Notes: generated from the letters alone by a model not told the origin. A DNA stretch of 64,000 nucleotides from Taudactylus pleione (GCA_031769625.1 JAUIMM010000088.1:8189501-8253500), one strand, 5' to 3'; positions 22,850 to 34,261 are shown, counted from the stretch's first letter. Numbers and translations are program-made.

Positions 22850-23360
22850 ACTTTTGGGGGCACTGCATCGGGAGGGGGGACCTCTACTGGGGGGGACTAC
22901 TAGTGGGAGCACTGTATCGGGAAGGGGGACCTCTACTGGGGACTACTATTGGGGGGGGAGACTACTACTGGTAGCACTATATAAGGGGCTTACTACTAGG
23001 GGCACTGAACTGGGGGGACCACTACTGGGGGCACTACATAGGGAGGACCACTACAGGGGGCACTGTATAAGGGGCACTGAATAGGGGGGATCACTACTGG
23101 GGGCCTGCATAAGGGTAGATCACTACTGGGGGCACTGCATAGGGGGGACTACTACTTGGGGCACTATATAAAGGGCACTGCATAGGGGGTACCACTACTG
23201 GGGGCACTGCATAGGGGAGACTACTACTAGGGGCACTATATAAGGGGCACTGCATAAGGGGGACCACTACTGGGGGCACAGTATAAGTGGAACTAATGGG
23301 GGCCTGCATAAGAGGACCACTGCTGGAGACATTGCATACTGGGGCTACTGTATAAGGGGC
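22850..23360. repeat. Minisatellite, 'accactactgggggcactgc' unit
   Basis: More than ten degenerate units of roughly 30-38 bp built on 'ggggggaccactactggggg' and 'cactgcata'. The same minisatellite is in the hAT-N relatives at 1975-2410 and 53840-54720, so it belongs to the element. Confidence 0.9.
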
Positions 23361-23565
23361 ACTACTGTGGTTAAGGTGCATATGGAAAGGAATGTTTAGA
23401 GTGACGAGAAAGGGGTGTGTGTCATGTTGACACGCCTCATTTTTAAGTAACCACGCCCCTTGTGACCATGCCCATTTTTTGCCGGGCACTCACATATGGG
23501 GGGAGGGCTCCATTTTTAAATTTGCCCAGGGCTCCAAATACCCTAGTTATGCCACTGCCACGGAG

Positions 23566-24203
23566 ACCTGCTGAATGACAGAATCCACACTCTGCAGCAA
23601 TGTATGTATTTTATTGCAGCATTTCTTAGTGAACTTCCTCCAAGTTTCACCATGAGGCCGGGATGGTGTATTTTTCCACTGTCAGCTGCACCCCACATGT
23701 CCAGGTCTGAAGAATATGGTCACCATGAATGTTCACACCTTAATGTCCTTACCAGAAATAAGTCATTTACTTGAATAGATCACAGAACTCTTTGCAATTA
23801 AATCTCTGTTTAATAGCATGTTTATTGATTGACTGGTGCATATTATTACTTAAAGTTTTCACTCTAATCCTCTTGCAGACATGTCTGTGACATACATATA
23901 TAGAAATCATCATACATATATAGAAAGCATGTGTACCATACAGTATGTAATACTGCTCATTAATTAGTCTTGACTGGGGTTTCATCACTACTTGTACATG
24001 ATTGTCTCCAGGGACAGTGGACTTGGAAATGTGTAACCCTGTAAGTGTACATATTTATGTGCATATTTATTAACAATCACCCATGGGCGCTGTATAATGT
24101 AAAGATGGCTGCAGGGGTGCGGGCAGATATATGTACTACCCTAAACATCCAATCAAAGAACAGTCTGGGATTTAAAAGTGCCTTTTCCTTTGCTAGGAAC
24201 AGA
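23566..24203. other. AT-rich DNA, nothing recognised
   Basis: No repeat end, RNA gene or coding domain was seen. Confidence 0.4.
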
Positions 24204-24749
24204 GCCCTGATTCAAAGCCGGACGCTCTGACAGAGCGCTCGCTCTGAATCAGGGCGTCTTTTTTTTTTATGGTGCGGCCTCCTGGCCGCTCGCATTGCTG
24301 TGTTGCCACCCACAGCTAATGCGAGCGGCCAGGATGATGGTCGCGATGGTCAAGACCATCACGACCATCTTGCTTGCGACGAGACCCTTGTGATAGGGTC
24401 TCGTGGCCGCAACCCCCAGAGAGCTTTCGGCTCTAACAGAGCCGGAAGATCTCCACTGACATCACTTGTGATGTCAGTGGGGCCGCCCCCAAATGACAGG
24501 CGTTCTCATGGGAACGCCTCTGTCTGGGCAGCCATCCCCCCCGACCCGCCCACCAAAGGGGGCGTGCTGTCACTGAACATTGACAGCACGCCCCCTTTGG
24601 TGCGAGACCCGGAGCGACGGATTGCCCGTCGCTATCCGGGTCTCGCGCATGCGCACGACAGAGCCGGCTCCATCGTGCGCATGCGCTCTGGGCCACCATC
24701 GACCCAGTTGCGAGCACTCAGCGCTTGCTACCGGGTCTGAATCAGGCCC
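24204..24749. mobile_element. Foldback MITE with 3-bp TSD, 546 bp
   Basis: Ends are 'gccctgattcaaagccgg' and 'gggtctgaatcaggccc'. The trinucleotide 'aga' is repeated at 24201-24203 and 24750-24752. Internal inverted pairs include 'ctcgcattgctgtgt' with 'cacccacagctaatgcgag' and the 'aaagggggcgtgctgtca' arms. The 146-codon frame inside is a by-product of the arms. Confidence 0.8.
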
Positions 24750-24783
24750 AGAATCCTGGCATTTCCTTCAAAAGCTTTGAGCT

Positions 24784-25516
24784 ATATCTGCAAACTGTGC
24801 ATGTCCTGTAGAAAGCAATGGTCAACTGTGCATGTGCTGTTACTGTACTATGCCTAAATACACAGACGGAGAATGAAAGTGCGGATGGCCCAATCCGTGA
24901 AACGGGTGTTTCTAGGCATCAAAAGGGCAGCTACCCTGCGGTTGCATGCAACTGATCCATCTTGTGGAAGCATCATAGAAGGCGTGATCGTGCAGGCAGA
25001 CTTCCCAGCTCGTTTGTGCGGACAGAGATAGGACACCTGTTTCAGAGAGATCTTTTGCACCCAGCATGGCGTGGGCGGACTCACAACATATATACAGCCA
25101 TCACTGGCTTATAGGTAGAGCCCTGGACATAGTGCATATAGATCAATGCCATAGTGAGGCATGCCGGGCCCAGGTTATATTTTTGGGAAGGCGTGACCTA
25201 ATGACAGTAGGTATGGCCACACCTTCTTAAGAAAAAGGGGGACGCTGTGTGCCCCTCAGCCAGGGGGGCCTCGATCAGTATGATCACTCCCCTCCCTTTT
25301 CCTCCCACACTGCCAGAGGACACTACTGCTATTGCTGATTAGCGTGTGCTGTGCTGAGCGGTGACACTGCTGGCTGCTGACAGGTAAGGGAGAGGGAGGG
25401 GGGCAGGCAGCAGACTTAGGCCCCCACCAGGCCCCTCCATCAAGCCCGGGTAAGTAGTACCTGCTCCCCCCCTCTCGGCGCCCCAGGGAGCCGTTGCTCT
25501 GTGTGGGCGCCCAGCA
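24784..25516 (+). repeat. 0.73-kb direct repeat, copy 2
   Basis: Second copy of the segment at 21052-21782, in the same orientation and about 3.7 kb downstream. It is separated from the preceding foldback by about 34 bp, whereas copy 1 abuts its foldback. After 'gggcgcccagca' the copies diverge. Confidence 0.9.
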
Positions 25517-25609
25517 GGCAACACAATACTTGGTGGTCGAATTGGCTGTAATTTAAGGGGCACCAAATCGGTTAGGACTGGCTCTGCTTATAGAAGTAGC
25601 TATAAGGTA

Positions 25610-26023
25610 TATTTGGATCGCAGAGACCACACAGACCCATCGCAGAGCGCTTGACAGGAAGTGAGCGTTGTGGTGTTGACGGGGGGTGGTCGGTGAAACG
25701 CAGGTGTGCCAGTCCGTTTGAGCGCTGTTACAGGGGTGTGCATAAATTAGCCACTGTGATGGCATCAGCATCCTGAGTACTCACTGCGTGCGACGAAGTT
25801 AGCAGTTTCTGAGCAAGGTCAGACCTGTTGTAGTTGTGCATGATGGGCCAATGTTAATCGATGTTCCCGATGTATACGCAGGATTGCAATGTATTACGGA
25901 TTTGCAAAATCAGTAGTGGGCTTTGGGCATCTCTATAATAGCTTTGCGATTGCAGTCATTAGCATAATTTGGCAATAGACCAGCTACGATCGCAATAGCA
26001 TTCCTTAATGAATCAGACCCATA
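25610..26023 (-). mobile_element. Foldback MITE, degraded (family of 56200-56693)
   Basis: It shares 'gaaacgcaggtgtgcc', 'gtgcataaattagcca', 'atgtatacgcagga' and 'gctttgcgattgca' with 56200-56693, and ends 'ttaatgaatcagaccca'. The left end is degraded. Confidence 0.6.
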
Positions 26024-26996
26024 GTCCATTGCTGGATGATAAATAAGCGCAGAAGTATCTAGTACTGAAGTAGTTAAAATGAGCTTCTGCTAGCACAAAG
26101 GTACTGTAGTATCTTTTCACTGCCACACCCTTCCCAAGACTCTGTGGTTACACATAACAAGGCGCTCAGTGTGAGAGAGAGCTCTGCCAGTGTCTACACA
26201 CAGGGTGCTGTCTGGGCCGCTCACCCTGGGTGGAGTTTATGTGCCTCAGGCTTTGCTGCTTGGAACCGAGACAAAAACATGAAGCCATTGTACTTAGCAC
26301 AGGAAACTACAAAGTCAATCTTGCTTTTACTAGAATATTCAGAGGGAAGGGGAGTGTGACCAAGCTGGTATGCCCAGTCCTTATAGTTTTCCCTATTAAT
26401 CAAGCTTGATGCTTCACAGCCAGGCCTTGTATACACCTTAGCACCAAGAAGTAACACTCACCTGCGTATGTCATAATAATTGCACTTACCGAGAGGTTTG
26501 TACAAATACCATGGTTTTTACTATGACAGATACACAAAACTGTACAAACAGTTATTGCCATTATTATTAATAAGGCACCACAATAATCTGCATGCCTGTA
26601 TAGTGGGAAAGTGGAGCATATAACATAGACATAGAACACCAATAGTCAAAGTACTAGACATCATAAGCGTAGCACTCTGCATAACATGTAATAGGAATAT
26701 AAAAGGTGTTGTAAAGAACATAAAGGAGGTAATAGACAAGGATGCACAGGGGTACTATGTGGGCAGCAGCGGAGCAGGGCTCACTACCGCCCCTGAACCC
26801 GTGATGTAAAACAAGGGGGCGGGACCAGCTGCAGTAAAAGGTGGAGAGCTGACTGGGCGCTCCAAATGGCTCTACACACTACAGCATCTTGCATCATGAC
26901 CTGATGTAAAAAAAAACACTTATACTTATAGGTACTGGACAATTTCCGAACCATTTCAAAATCCAATCAAATTTCACCGTTTTGAAGGCCAACTGA
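26024..26996. other. Low-copy DNA, no gene recognised
   Basis: Several short frames exist on both strands without recognisable motifs. A GC-rich patch at 26760-26860 may be the remnant of a hAT-N element but lacks defined ends. Confidence 0.35.
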
Positions 26997-27004
26997 CTCT
27001 AGTT

Positions 27005-27540
27005 CAGGGGTGTATCTATAATGGGTGCAGGGTGTGCGGGGAACATGAGTCCCTGGGTTCAGGGGGGCCCCACACCGCACACCCTGCACCCATAGTATTA
27101 CTTGTCTCTCCGGAGTCCCATATCGGTACGGGGGTCCGGTGCTGTAAAAACGACTGGAAAGTGCCCGCCGCAGCCAATTTCCCGGTGACCTGCGCATACT
27201 CTATAGCAGTGATTCCCAACCTCGGTCCTCAAGGCACACTAACAGTCCTGGTTTTAGTGAGATCCAGGCTTAAGCACAGATGGTTAAATCAAAATACCTA
27301 AGGTACTAATTAAGTCACCTGTGCTCATCTATGGTTATCCTTAAAACCTGGACTGTTTGTGTGCCTTGAGGACCGTGGTTGGGAACCCCTGCTCTATAGA
27401 CTCTGGGCGCACTCTAGTGCCCAGAATCTACAACTTTGGTGCTGGCTGCGCACAGCTCAGTGCGCTGCCGGCCGCCGGACAGAGAGGAGGGGGCCCGTGT
27501 CGGTGACTGCACACGGGCCACCTCTCTAGAAACGCCCCTG
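27005..27540 (-). mobile_element. hAT-N element 'caggggcgt' family, perfect 8-bp TSD, nested host
   Basis: Ends are 'caggggtgtatctata' and 'ctctctagaaacgcccctg'. The direct repeat 'ctctagtt' lies at 26997-27004 and 27541-27548. It is inverted relative to its relatives at 33544-33918 and 62321-62658. It contains the younger MITE 27207-27391. Confidence 0.9.
27207..27391. mobile_element. Short hAT MITE nested in another hAT-N, perfect 8-bp TSD
   Basis: Ends are 'cagtgattcccaacctcgg' and 'ggttgggaacccctg'. The direct repeat 'ctctatag' lies at 27199-27206 and 27392-27399. The uninterrupted version of this site survives in the related element at 62459-62466 (reverse strand). That confirms the insertion event and its target. 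Confidence 0.95.
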
Positions 27541-27548
27541 CTCTAGTT

Positions 27549-27825
27549 CCAACTTGTATTTTACAATCAATGTTCACAAAATGTTAGTGTTTTTAAATAT
27601 TTTAAACACATTAAAGAATATTTTGATATAATAAAATATGTAGGGGGAGAGTTATCAAGCCTTGGAAAAAGATAAAGTGGAAAGAGATAAAGAGTGGGAT
27701 GCATTAACTTTTCTGTTGTATGTTATTTTAACCTATATTTTTAAACCAAAGCTTTTAAACTACTACTCTATTGGAGTTTCTGGAGATTTGTCACCATTTG
27801 TAGGATGTACGCCTCTGGGGAAACA
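27549..27825. other. AT-rich spacer, nothing recognised
   Basis: Low-copy AT-rich DNA between hAT insertions. Confidence 0.4.
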
Positions 27826-27833
27826 TTCTACTA

Positions 27834-28037
27834 CAGAGGTTCTCAAACTCGGTCCTCTCAGGACCCCACACAGTTCACGTTTTCCAGGTCACCCAGCAGG
27901 TGCACAGGTGTATTCATTACTCACTGACACATTTTAAAAGATCCACAGGTGGATAATGATTTCACTTGTGATTTTGTGAGGAAACCTGGAAAACATGCAC
28001 TGTTTGGGGTCCTGAGGACCGAGTTTGAGAACCTTTG
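27834..28037. mobile_element. Short hAT MITE, perfect 8-bp TSD, 204 bp
   Basis: Ends are 'cagaggttctcaaactcgg' and 'gagtttgagaacctttg'. The direct repeat 'ttctacta' lies at 27826-27833 and 28038-28045. It is the same family as 4939-5100, which lacks about 40 bp near its left end. Confidence 0.92.
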
Positions 28038-28069
28038 TTCTACTACAGAGATTTAACCCTTCCAAGTTT

Positions 28070-28225
28070 AATCCGTACTCCAAATAAGAGTAGGCAACAG
28101 GTAGCATTCCAATTGCTGCAGATCTACTTATCCCAGCATGCTCTGCCACTTTGGCAGTAAATGCTGGGATGCATGGTTCCACAGTATCTGGAGTGCCAGA
28201 TGTTGCTTACCCCTGGTACAATGTA
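28070..28225. mobile_element. Possible short MITE
   Basis: 'gcaacaggtagcattcca' with 'tatcccagcatgctctgcc' on one side, and 'gcagtaaatgctgggatgc' with 'tggagtgccagatgttgc' on the other, form an imperfect inverted repeat of about 150 bp. No TSD was assigned. Confidence 0.4.
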
Positions 28226-28589
28226 CATATGCTTCACTATTTACACCCTCTTCTCTTCTTACATGTATGTACATGGCCTGATCTTCAGTTCCTGATGTTC
28301 GCTGCTTAGACATTATCCACTCGATCCCGTTTCCCCCCCATATCCAGTCTTTCTACCAAGCCTGTCACATACACTTTTTCTAGAGATGAGCGCGTCCGGT
28401 TCTCAGAGAACCAGACCCACCCGAACTTCCAGATCCGAGGCGAGAATCGAGCAAGGTTTGGGGTTTCCCGCGTAACTCGGATCTTAAAACGAGGCAAAAC
28501 GTCATCCTCCCGCTGTCAGATTCTTGCAGGTTTTGGATTATATAAAGGTCCCAGGATCAGCGTCATTTTCACTTCGGCTGTGGAGAGTG

Positions 28590-29140
28590 TAGTGATTGGA
28601 TGTGCTGTGTCCACCCAAGAGCTGCTGTATCTGTCCAGGGCAGGGGCTGCTGTGTCCAGCCAGGGGTTGCTGTGTCCATCCGGGGCAGGGGCTGCTGTGT
28701 CCATCCAGGGGCTGCTGTGTCCATCCAGGGGCTGCTGTGTCCATCCAGGAGCTGCTGTGTTTATCCAAGGGTTGCTGTGTCCATCCAGGGGTTGCTGTGT
28801 CCATCCAGGGGCAGGGGTTGCTGTGTCCATCCGGGGAAGGGGTTGCTGTGTCCATCCAAGGGCTGCTGTGTCCATCCAGAAGCTGCTGTGTTTATCCAAG
28901 GGTTGATGTGTCCATCCAGGGGTTGCTGTGTCCATCCAGGGGCAGGGGCTGCTGTGTCCATCCAGGGGGTGCTGTGTCCATTCAAGGGTTGCTGTATCCA
29001 TCCAGGGGGTGCTGTGTCCATCAAGAGCAGGGGCTTCTGTGTTCATCCAGGGTCTGCTGTGTCCATCCAGAGGTTGCTGTGCCCGTCCAGGGGCAATGGC
29101 TGCTGTGTCCAACCAGGGGTGCTCTGTCCATCCAAGGATG
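28590..29140 (+). repeat. 20-bp minisatellite, 'gctgctgtgtccatccaggg'
   Basis: About 25 units of 18-28 bp with internal 'gcagg' expansions. All six frames stay open for long distances because the unit lacks stops. The frames of up to 268 codons are therefore repeat artefacts. Confidence 0.92.
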
Positions 29141-29239
29141 CCCAGTGTATAAAAAAATAAAAGCTAATAATATAATTAATAAAAAAATAATAAATATTTT
29201 TTTGTGCTGTACCCCAGTGTACTATATTATTTTTATTTT

Positions 29240-30100
29240 TTTTACTGTGACGCTGCTGGTCAGACAGCAGTGTAATATTCATACACGTATTGTTTGTGAC
29301 ACTGTAAGTGGTAGTGCAGTGGATAATAAATATTGTGACACTGTAAGTGGAAAACACAGTGTATTCATTAAAAATATTGTGACACTGTTTGTGGAAATGT
29401 AGTGTATTCATTAAAAATATTGTGACACTGTAAGTGGAAAACGCAGTGTATTCGTGAAAAAAATATTGTGACACTGTTAGTGGAAACAGTGTATTTGTTA
29501 AACATATTGTCACATTGTTAGTGGAAAGCCAGTGTATTTGTTAAAAATATTGTGACACTGTAAGTGGCAGCACAGTGTGTTATTCTTTTCTTATTCATAA
29601 ATAATCTTGTGACACTAAGTGGCAGCGCAGTGTGTTATTCTTATTGATAAATAATCTTGTGACACTGTAAGTGACAGCACAGTGTGTTATTCTTATTGAT
29701 AAATAATTAATCTTGTGACCCTGTAAGTAGTAGCGCAGTCTAGTATTCAACTTTTCACTTCTTTCCTCAATTGTGAATAAATTCTTACTCTACACGCCAT
29801 CTACAAGACCACAACAAAGTGCTAAATAACATGCTTTATATATAAAACATAATGACATCACTGTAAGCGGTAGCGCAGTGTGTTATTCTTATTCATCAAT
29901 AATTAATCTTATCACACTAAGTGATAGCGCAGTGTGTTATTTTTATTCATAAATAATTAATCTTGTGACACTAAGTGGTAGTGCTGTGTGTTATTCTTAT
30001 TCATAAATAATCTTGTGACACTGTAAGAGGCAGTGCAGTGTATTATTCTTTTCTAATTCATAAAAAATCTTGTGACACTAAAGGTCATTGATACCGCAGT
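29240..30100 (+). repeat. Tandem repeat, 'ttgtgacactgtaagtggcag' unit of about 45-65 bp
   Basis: More than a dozen degenerate units of 'gtgacactgtaagtgg...cagtgt' followed by 'attcttattcataaataat'. Unit length drifts along the block. It has the look of an expanded subterminal region of a transposon. Confidence 0.85.
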
Positions 30101-30173
30101 GTAATATTTAACATTGGCAAAAATTGACGTGTGTGCTGTACCCCTGTGCTGTACACTTCATTTGTGTTTGTTG

Positions 30174-31480
30174 ATATGGAGAACGATCAGTTGAGACTTG
30201 GGAGGAGAGCAGGAACCACATACTAGTGCTTGAGCTGCTGCCAGTGATACCAGTCATGACGATACTAGTCCATCTACATCATCTACTAAAGCCGATGCCC
30301 AAGGACATACAGGGCTTAAGTCAGGGCATCTAAATCAAGAACCAATCTTTCACAGTGGTAAAGAAGAAAACATCAAAGGGAAAGTTAGCTGCAGAAAGAC
30401 ATAAAATTGGCAATATGTCAGTTTCACCACATGAAGTGGTAAGGAAAGGCTAAGGCATTGGACTTTATTTATTACTGGTGGTTCTGCCTCTTATGATGAT
30501 GCAAGCACAAGTGAACATGCTGACATAGAAATCAAGGATGCTTCTGTGGAAGTGCACCAGGATAAGCAGGATATTTGTGTAGCTGACGCTGATGAGGATG
30601 TTGATGATGAGGATGTTGATGATGAGGATGTTGTTGATGAGGATGTTGTTTGTGTAAATTAGGCACAGTAAAATTCTTTAATTGCATTGTTTTATGTCCA
30701 AAAGGCACCTAGAGGGAGTAATGGCTGGCAGCTGGTACCCAATAACTGGCAACCCCAAACGGAGTTAAAAATCTAGTTGATCTGTGGGCATAAAAAGCAG
30801 CTTCACTGGGCATGCCTCCCTAAATTCACAATCTCCACCTTTTGAAACTCTTTTGAATATCTCTAAGCCCAACCCCCGGGCATCACCCCCAACCCAAAAA
30901 ATAAATAAATAAATGATCACATCTGTGGTGGCAGTATCTAAGCCGCCCATCAGAAGGAGCAAGCGTTATGCATGTACACCTGTGATAAAATAGGAGCTTG
31001 TTGTCACAAATTAAGAAACAACAATTGGCATTTGTGCTTCACATTGGCAATTCTGCACCTTCATTTATTAGTCTTTTCTATGAGATGAAAAAGTCTCATG
31101 AAAATAAGTTGCTGCAAGAAATAGGTGTTCCATCTACTGCTCTTATTAATGAATGATCAGGTGATACTTTCGCCCTTTAATTGGTACAAATCTGATAGCT
31201 CCATGGTAGTTCATGTTTCACTGAAACTTGTTCTGCAAAGGCAGAAAAACTGATGACTTCTGCACATTCTGAAACTGTTCTCACATGGCCTGACCATACA
31301 CACACCTCTATTCTCTCCATTACTGAGTCACCACTTTGCTATTACACATTTATGTTCCCATCTGAATATAAACTAATTGACTGGATGAGTATGTGCATAA
31401 AAGCTGCTAACACTATCATTAAGAGTGATTCCACAACACTTCTTCAAGCATTAGCAGCAGACCCTCCAAAGTGACTCCTA
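30174..31480 (+). pseudogene. Decayed coding remnant, probably of the flanking element
   Basis: A start-like 'gatatggagaacgatcag' at 30174 begins a reading frame quickly broken by stops and frameshifts. Recognisably protein-like pieces follow, including a lysine-rich part near 30360. At 30480-30660 there is an acidic part with three DEDVDDEDV-type repeats ending in TAG. Weaker coding-like stretches continue to 31470. I cannot name the family. Its position downstream of a hAT-type terminus suggests the element's own gene. Confidence 0.4.
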
Positions 31481-31496
31481 TTACCTAGAAGACAAT

Positions 31497-32091
31497 GGGC
31501 CTGATTCAGAGCCAGTTGCTATTTGCGGTCGTTCGTTCAAAAAAAAGGGGTGGCTATTCAAATGAACCGTTCGCTCTTTGCGGTCTGTTCACGCCTCTAG
31601 GTCTGAACGAGCGAACAAAACTTGTGGTCGTTTTTGGGAAACTATGCCCCTGCCGCTCGCATCCTACGTCATGTCCGCTATTTATTAGATTAATCGAGTA
31701 CATCGACCAGGGTATGAGCTGCTCGCTATTCTTGTGGTTGGTTTTTCCTACCACAATCTTGCGAGCAGTTCTGGCTATAAAATAACCCAGTGGCGTGCTC
31801 AGTGACGCTGCTGTTTTAATTATGCACACCCATAAAACGCCCGTTTTGACCTTCAAGCACGCCTGCGTTCGGATCCCCACTCCCCGTTTTCAAGCACCTT
31901 CCCCTGTTACCACCCACATACGCCTCATTCTGTCACTCAAATTATCAGGCATTCACTATTTTGCGAGCACATGAATTTCGGCCGCACTGACTGGTTCGCG
32001 CATGCGTATAACGATCCGTACGCATGCGCAGTTGGGCAAACATCGCTCGGAGCGAACGAGAGGCCGCTTACAGCGGCTCTGAATCAGGCCC
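31497..32091. mobile_element. Foldback MITE with 3-bp TSD, 595 bp
   Basis: Ends are 'gggcctgattcagagcc' and 'ggctctgaatcaggccc'. The trinucleotide 'aat' is repeated at 31494-31496 and 32092-32094. Much of the sequence is shared with 20349-21050 and 54932-55524, including 'ttattagattaatcg' and 'catgcgtataacg'. Confidence 0.88.
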
Positions 32092-32415
32092 AATGTTCTG
32101 CCCTTGAACTCACTACTTGATTTACAATCGCAGTCTCTGTCAATTTTATCAATGAGAAGGGGTTTAAAAAAAATGAAAAACAGCCGTTACTGTAGTTCAA
32201 ACACTAACTGCAATAGCAAATTAAGGGTATTGTCACAGGGGTGCATCCCACAACATATTTAATGTGTATCATATAACTGCCCCAAGCTGAAATCATTGCT
32301 ATGAGTAAAGCAGAAAGGATGTCCCATAATCTCTTTAATCTCTTAAGTGATTTTTAAAACATCATCAATAACTTAATTTTGGACAATTGTACAAACGCTC
32401 TCCAATGGAAATACT
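32092..32415. other. AT-rich spacer, nothing recognised
   Basis: No repeat ends or coding signatures were seen. Confidence 0.4.
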
Positions 32416-32752
32416 GTGGGGTCGATTCAATTGCTGGTGATGCTGGTGGTGATGCCGCGATCTAGTGTACACCTATGCGTAGCAGCCTCGAGTTTAGGAA
32501 TTTTAGTGCATATACAGATGTTTCCTTTTACATCCTTGCCGATCGCGCTACAAATGTGCGCACGCATCGCGCCATGCGATTACCCACAGCAGTGTACGCT
32601 ATGGCACACTATTGCGCGCACTGCGATCGCATCATGCAATCCTATGGAGTTGCGGGAGCGAACGCAGTGCGCATATTTGCTCACGTAACGGGGCAAATTG
32701 GGGGCGATTTGGTGTGTCGTAACAGCACATAGTGGGCAGAACTGATTCGCCT
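32416..32752. mobile_element. Probable GC-rich foldback MITE
   Basis: The left end 'ggggtcgattcaattgc' and right end 'cagaactgattcgcctc' give weak inverse symmetry. The interior has paired 'gcgatcg' and 'gcgcgc' motifs typical of the other foldbacks. Ends are eroded. Confidence 0.4.
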
Positions 32753-32979
32753 CTTAAATATCTAAACAAACTCTGTCACACAGAGTATTTAAGTGCTCAA
32801 TTAAAATCTGCAATTTAAAACACTGCAGTTTCTAGCTGCATTACAAATAAAGATTGGGTTGTACTAAGACAGGAGGCACAATAATGTGACATGTACATGC
32901 ATTTTAGGTAGTACCAGGTAACAGGGATTATGTTGGAGAGTCTACATCGTGCATCATTTCAACCTACTATACAGATTTA

Positions 32980-33485
32980 GGGGCCTATTCATCATCTAAG
33001 GCCTTATGGTCTCCGATGATGAAGTTTAGAACTCGCTGCGAAGGATACTTTAGTATCCAACTCGCAGCGGGGGAAGCCTGACACCGGAGCAATTCATCAT
33101 TGCTCCGGTGAGGGGACAACTGCTCCGAAAAGCAGTTGTCCCCATGGAAAGTATCGCAGCTACATTAGTAGCTGCGTTTCTTACTTGCACCCCGTCATCC
33201 CGGGAACACAAAGCCACCGGGAGGGAGTGAGGAGGCAGTGGAGGGATCCGCTTGGATCCCTCTTCGCATTCCCTGAACTCCTTCCCATTGGAAGGATCAG
33301 GGATCCAAGAGAGGGGATCCGAGAACAAGCGCCGTCTGAAGATGGAGCTTGTTCTCAGCAGCAAAAGTTTTCGGAGTTTGTTGAATACCAGATCCCTAAT
33401 GATGAATGACCGGGTAACTTAAAAATGCGGAAACTAGCGTTTCCGCAATGTTACCGGGCCATTTATCGGTTGATGAATAGGCCCC
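32980..33485. mobile_element. Foldback MITE with TTA target duplication, 506 bp
   Basis: Ends are 'ggggcctattcatcatc' and 'gatgaataggcccc'. The trinucleotide 'tta' lies at 32977-32979 and 33486-33488. Internal arms include 'gaactcgctgcg' with 'cgcagcg' and 'caattcatcattgctccgg'. A TTA duplication with GGG/CCC ends fits PIF/Harbinger-type MITEs. Confidence 0.88.
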
Positions 33486-33543
33486 TTAATCTTGGACACA
33501 TGGAAGTTAGTAGTCAGTAGTGCCATACCAAGACACATCAGCA

Positions 33544-33918
33544 CAGGGGCGTAAGAGAGGAGGGGGACCATGTTTACTCCCTGTCCGGGGCCCCCTCCTC
33601 TCTCCCCGGCTGCCGTCAATGAACTGACAACAGCAGTAGACTTGGGTACTAGTCTGTGCCCGGAGTCTACTGCGCATGCACAGGTCACCGGGAAAATGGC
33701 ATGGCAGACATTTTCACAGTTATTTCCTACTGCGAATGCGCGAAGCACCAGGAAAATGGCCAAGGCGGCGATTTTCCAGGCGTTTTGTGTAGCACTACTC
33801 CATAGGAGAGGTAAGCATAATAAAAAGAGTATGGGTGCAGGGTATACGGTGCGGGCCCCCCATGACCCAGGGGCCCATGTGCACCGCACACCCTGCACCA
33901 ATTCTCAATACGCCCCTG
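33544..33918 (+). mobile_element. hAT-N 'caggggcgt' family, perfect 8-bp TSD, 375 bp
   Basis: Ends are 'caggggcgtaagagagg' and 'ctcaatacgcccctg'. The direct repeat 'catcagca' lies at 33536-33543 and 33919-33926. It is in the same orientation as 62321-62658. It lacks the MITE seen in 27005-27540. Confidence 0.92.
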
Positions 33919-34261
33919 CATCAGCACCCTGAGTAGGACCCCACTATTCCTCCAGCCCCGCCACCACAAGCAAAGAAGAGAACACCATGAAGCTGGGCAC
34001 CTATTAAAAATGCTCCCAGGACCTCTACAGGCTGCCCCAAAATTTAATAAAATTGTCATCAGTGCAGCAACCATGCTGCTCCCTTGGCCTTGAGCCATGG
34101 CCGGCGATAACGGTTGCTCTACCCGTGGTATGCCCATAGTGGTGATACCTGTACTGGCTTCACACTGCTGTAATATCAACCTGCAGGGATTGTTTTCCTC
34201 AAATGTGCTATTTTATAACATTCAAATGATTACATATGCATAAAAACGATAATGTTTAGAT

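Larger units (their letters stand above)
22287..23557. mobile_element. hAT-N element with near-perfect 8-bp TSD, 1271 bp
   Basis: The left end is 'cagtggcttaacaaagg' and the right end 'ccctagttatgccactg', close inverses. Flanking 8-mers are 'gcacggag' (22279-22286) and 'ccacggag' (23558-23565), matching at 7 of 8 positions. It contains two copies of a perfect 17-bp-stem hairpin (22599-22637, 22685-22723) and a minisatellite from about 22850 to 23360. It shares its ends, hairpin and minisatellite with 53234-54917. I see no transposase. Confidence 0.85.
28381..30160 (+). mobile_element. hAT-like terminus followed by two minisatellite blocks
   Basis: It begins 'tagagatgagcgcgtcc' and contains 'aaacgaggcaaaacgtcatc', 'agattcttgcaggttttgg' and 'attatataaagg'. 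Copies of this terminus occur at 63700-64000 and, inverted, at 560-770 and 61060-61269. A TATA-like stretch near 28538 sits where an element promoter would be. The two minisatellites (28590-29140, 29240-30100) follow. The far end was not identified. Confidence 0.6.

Noticed and set aside
24300..24740. 146-codon open frame
   Set aside because: It is inside the foldback 24204-24749, and complementary frames are open on both strands of the arms.
28590..29402. Long open frames (up to 268 codons) on both strands
   Set aside because: They read through a 20-bp minisatellite whose unit contains no stop in several frames. All frames stay open and the product is a monotonous repeat.
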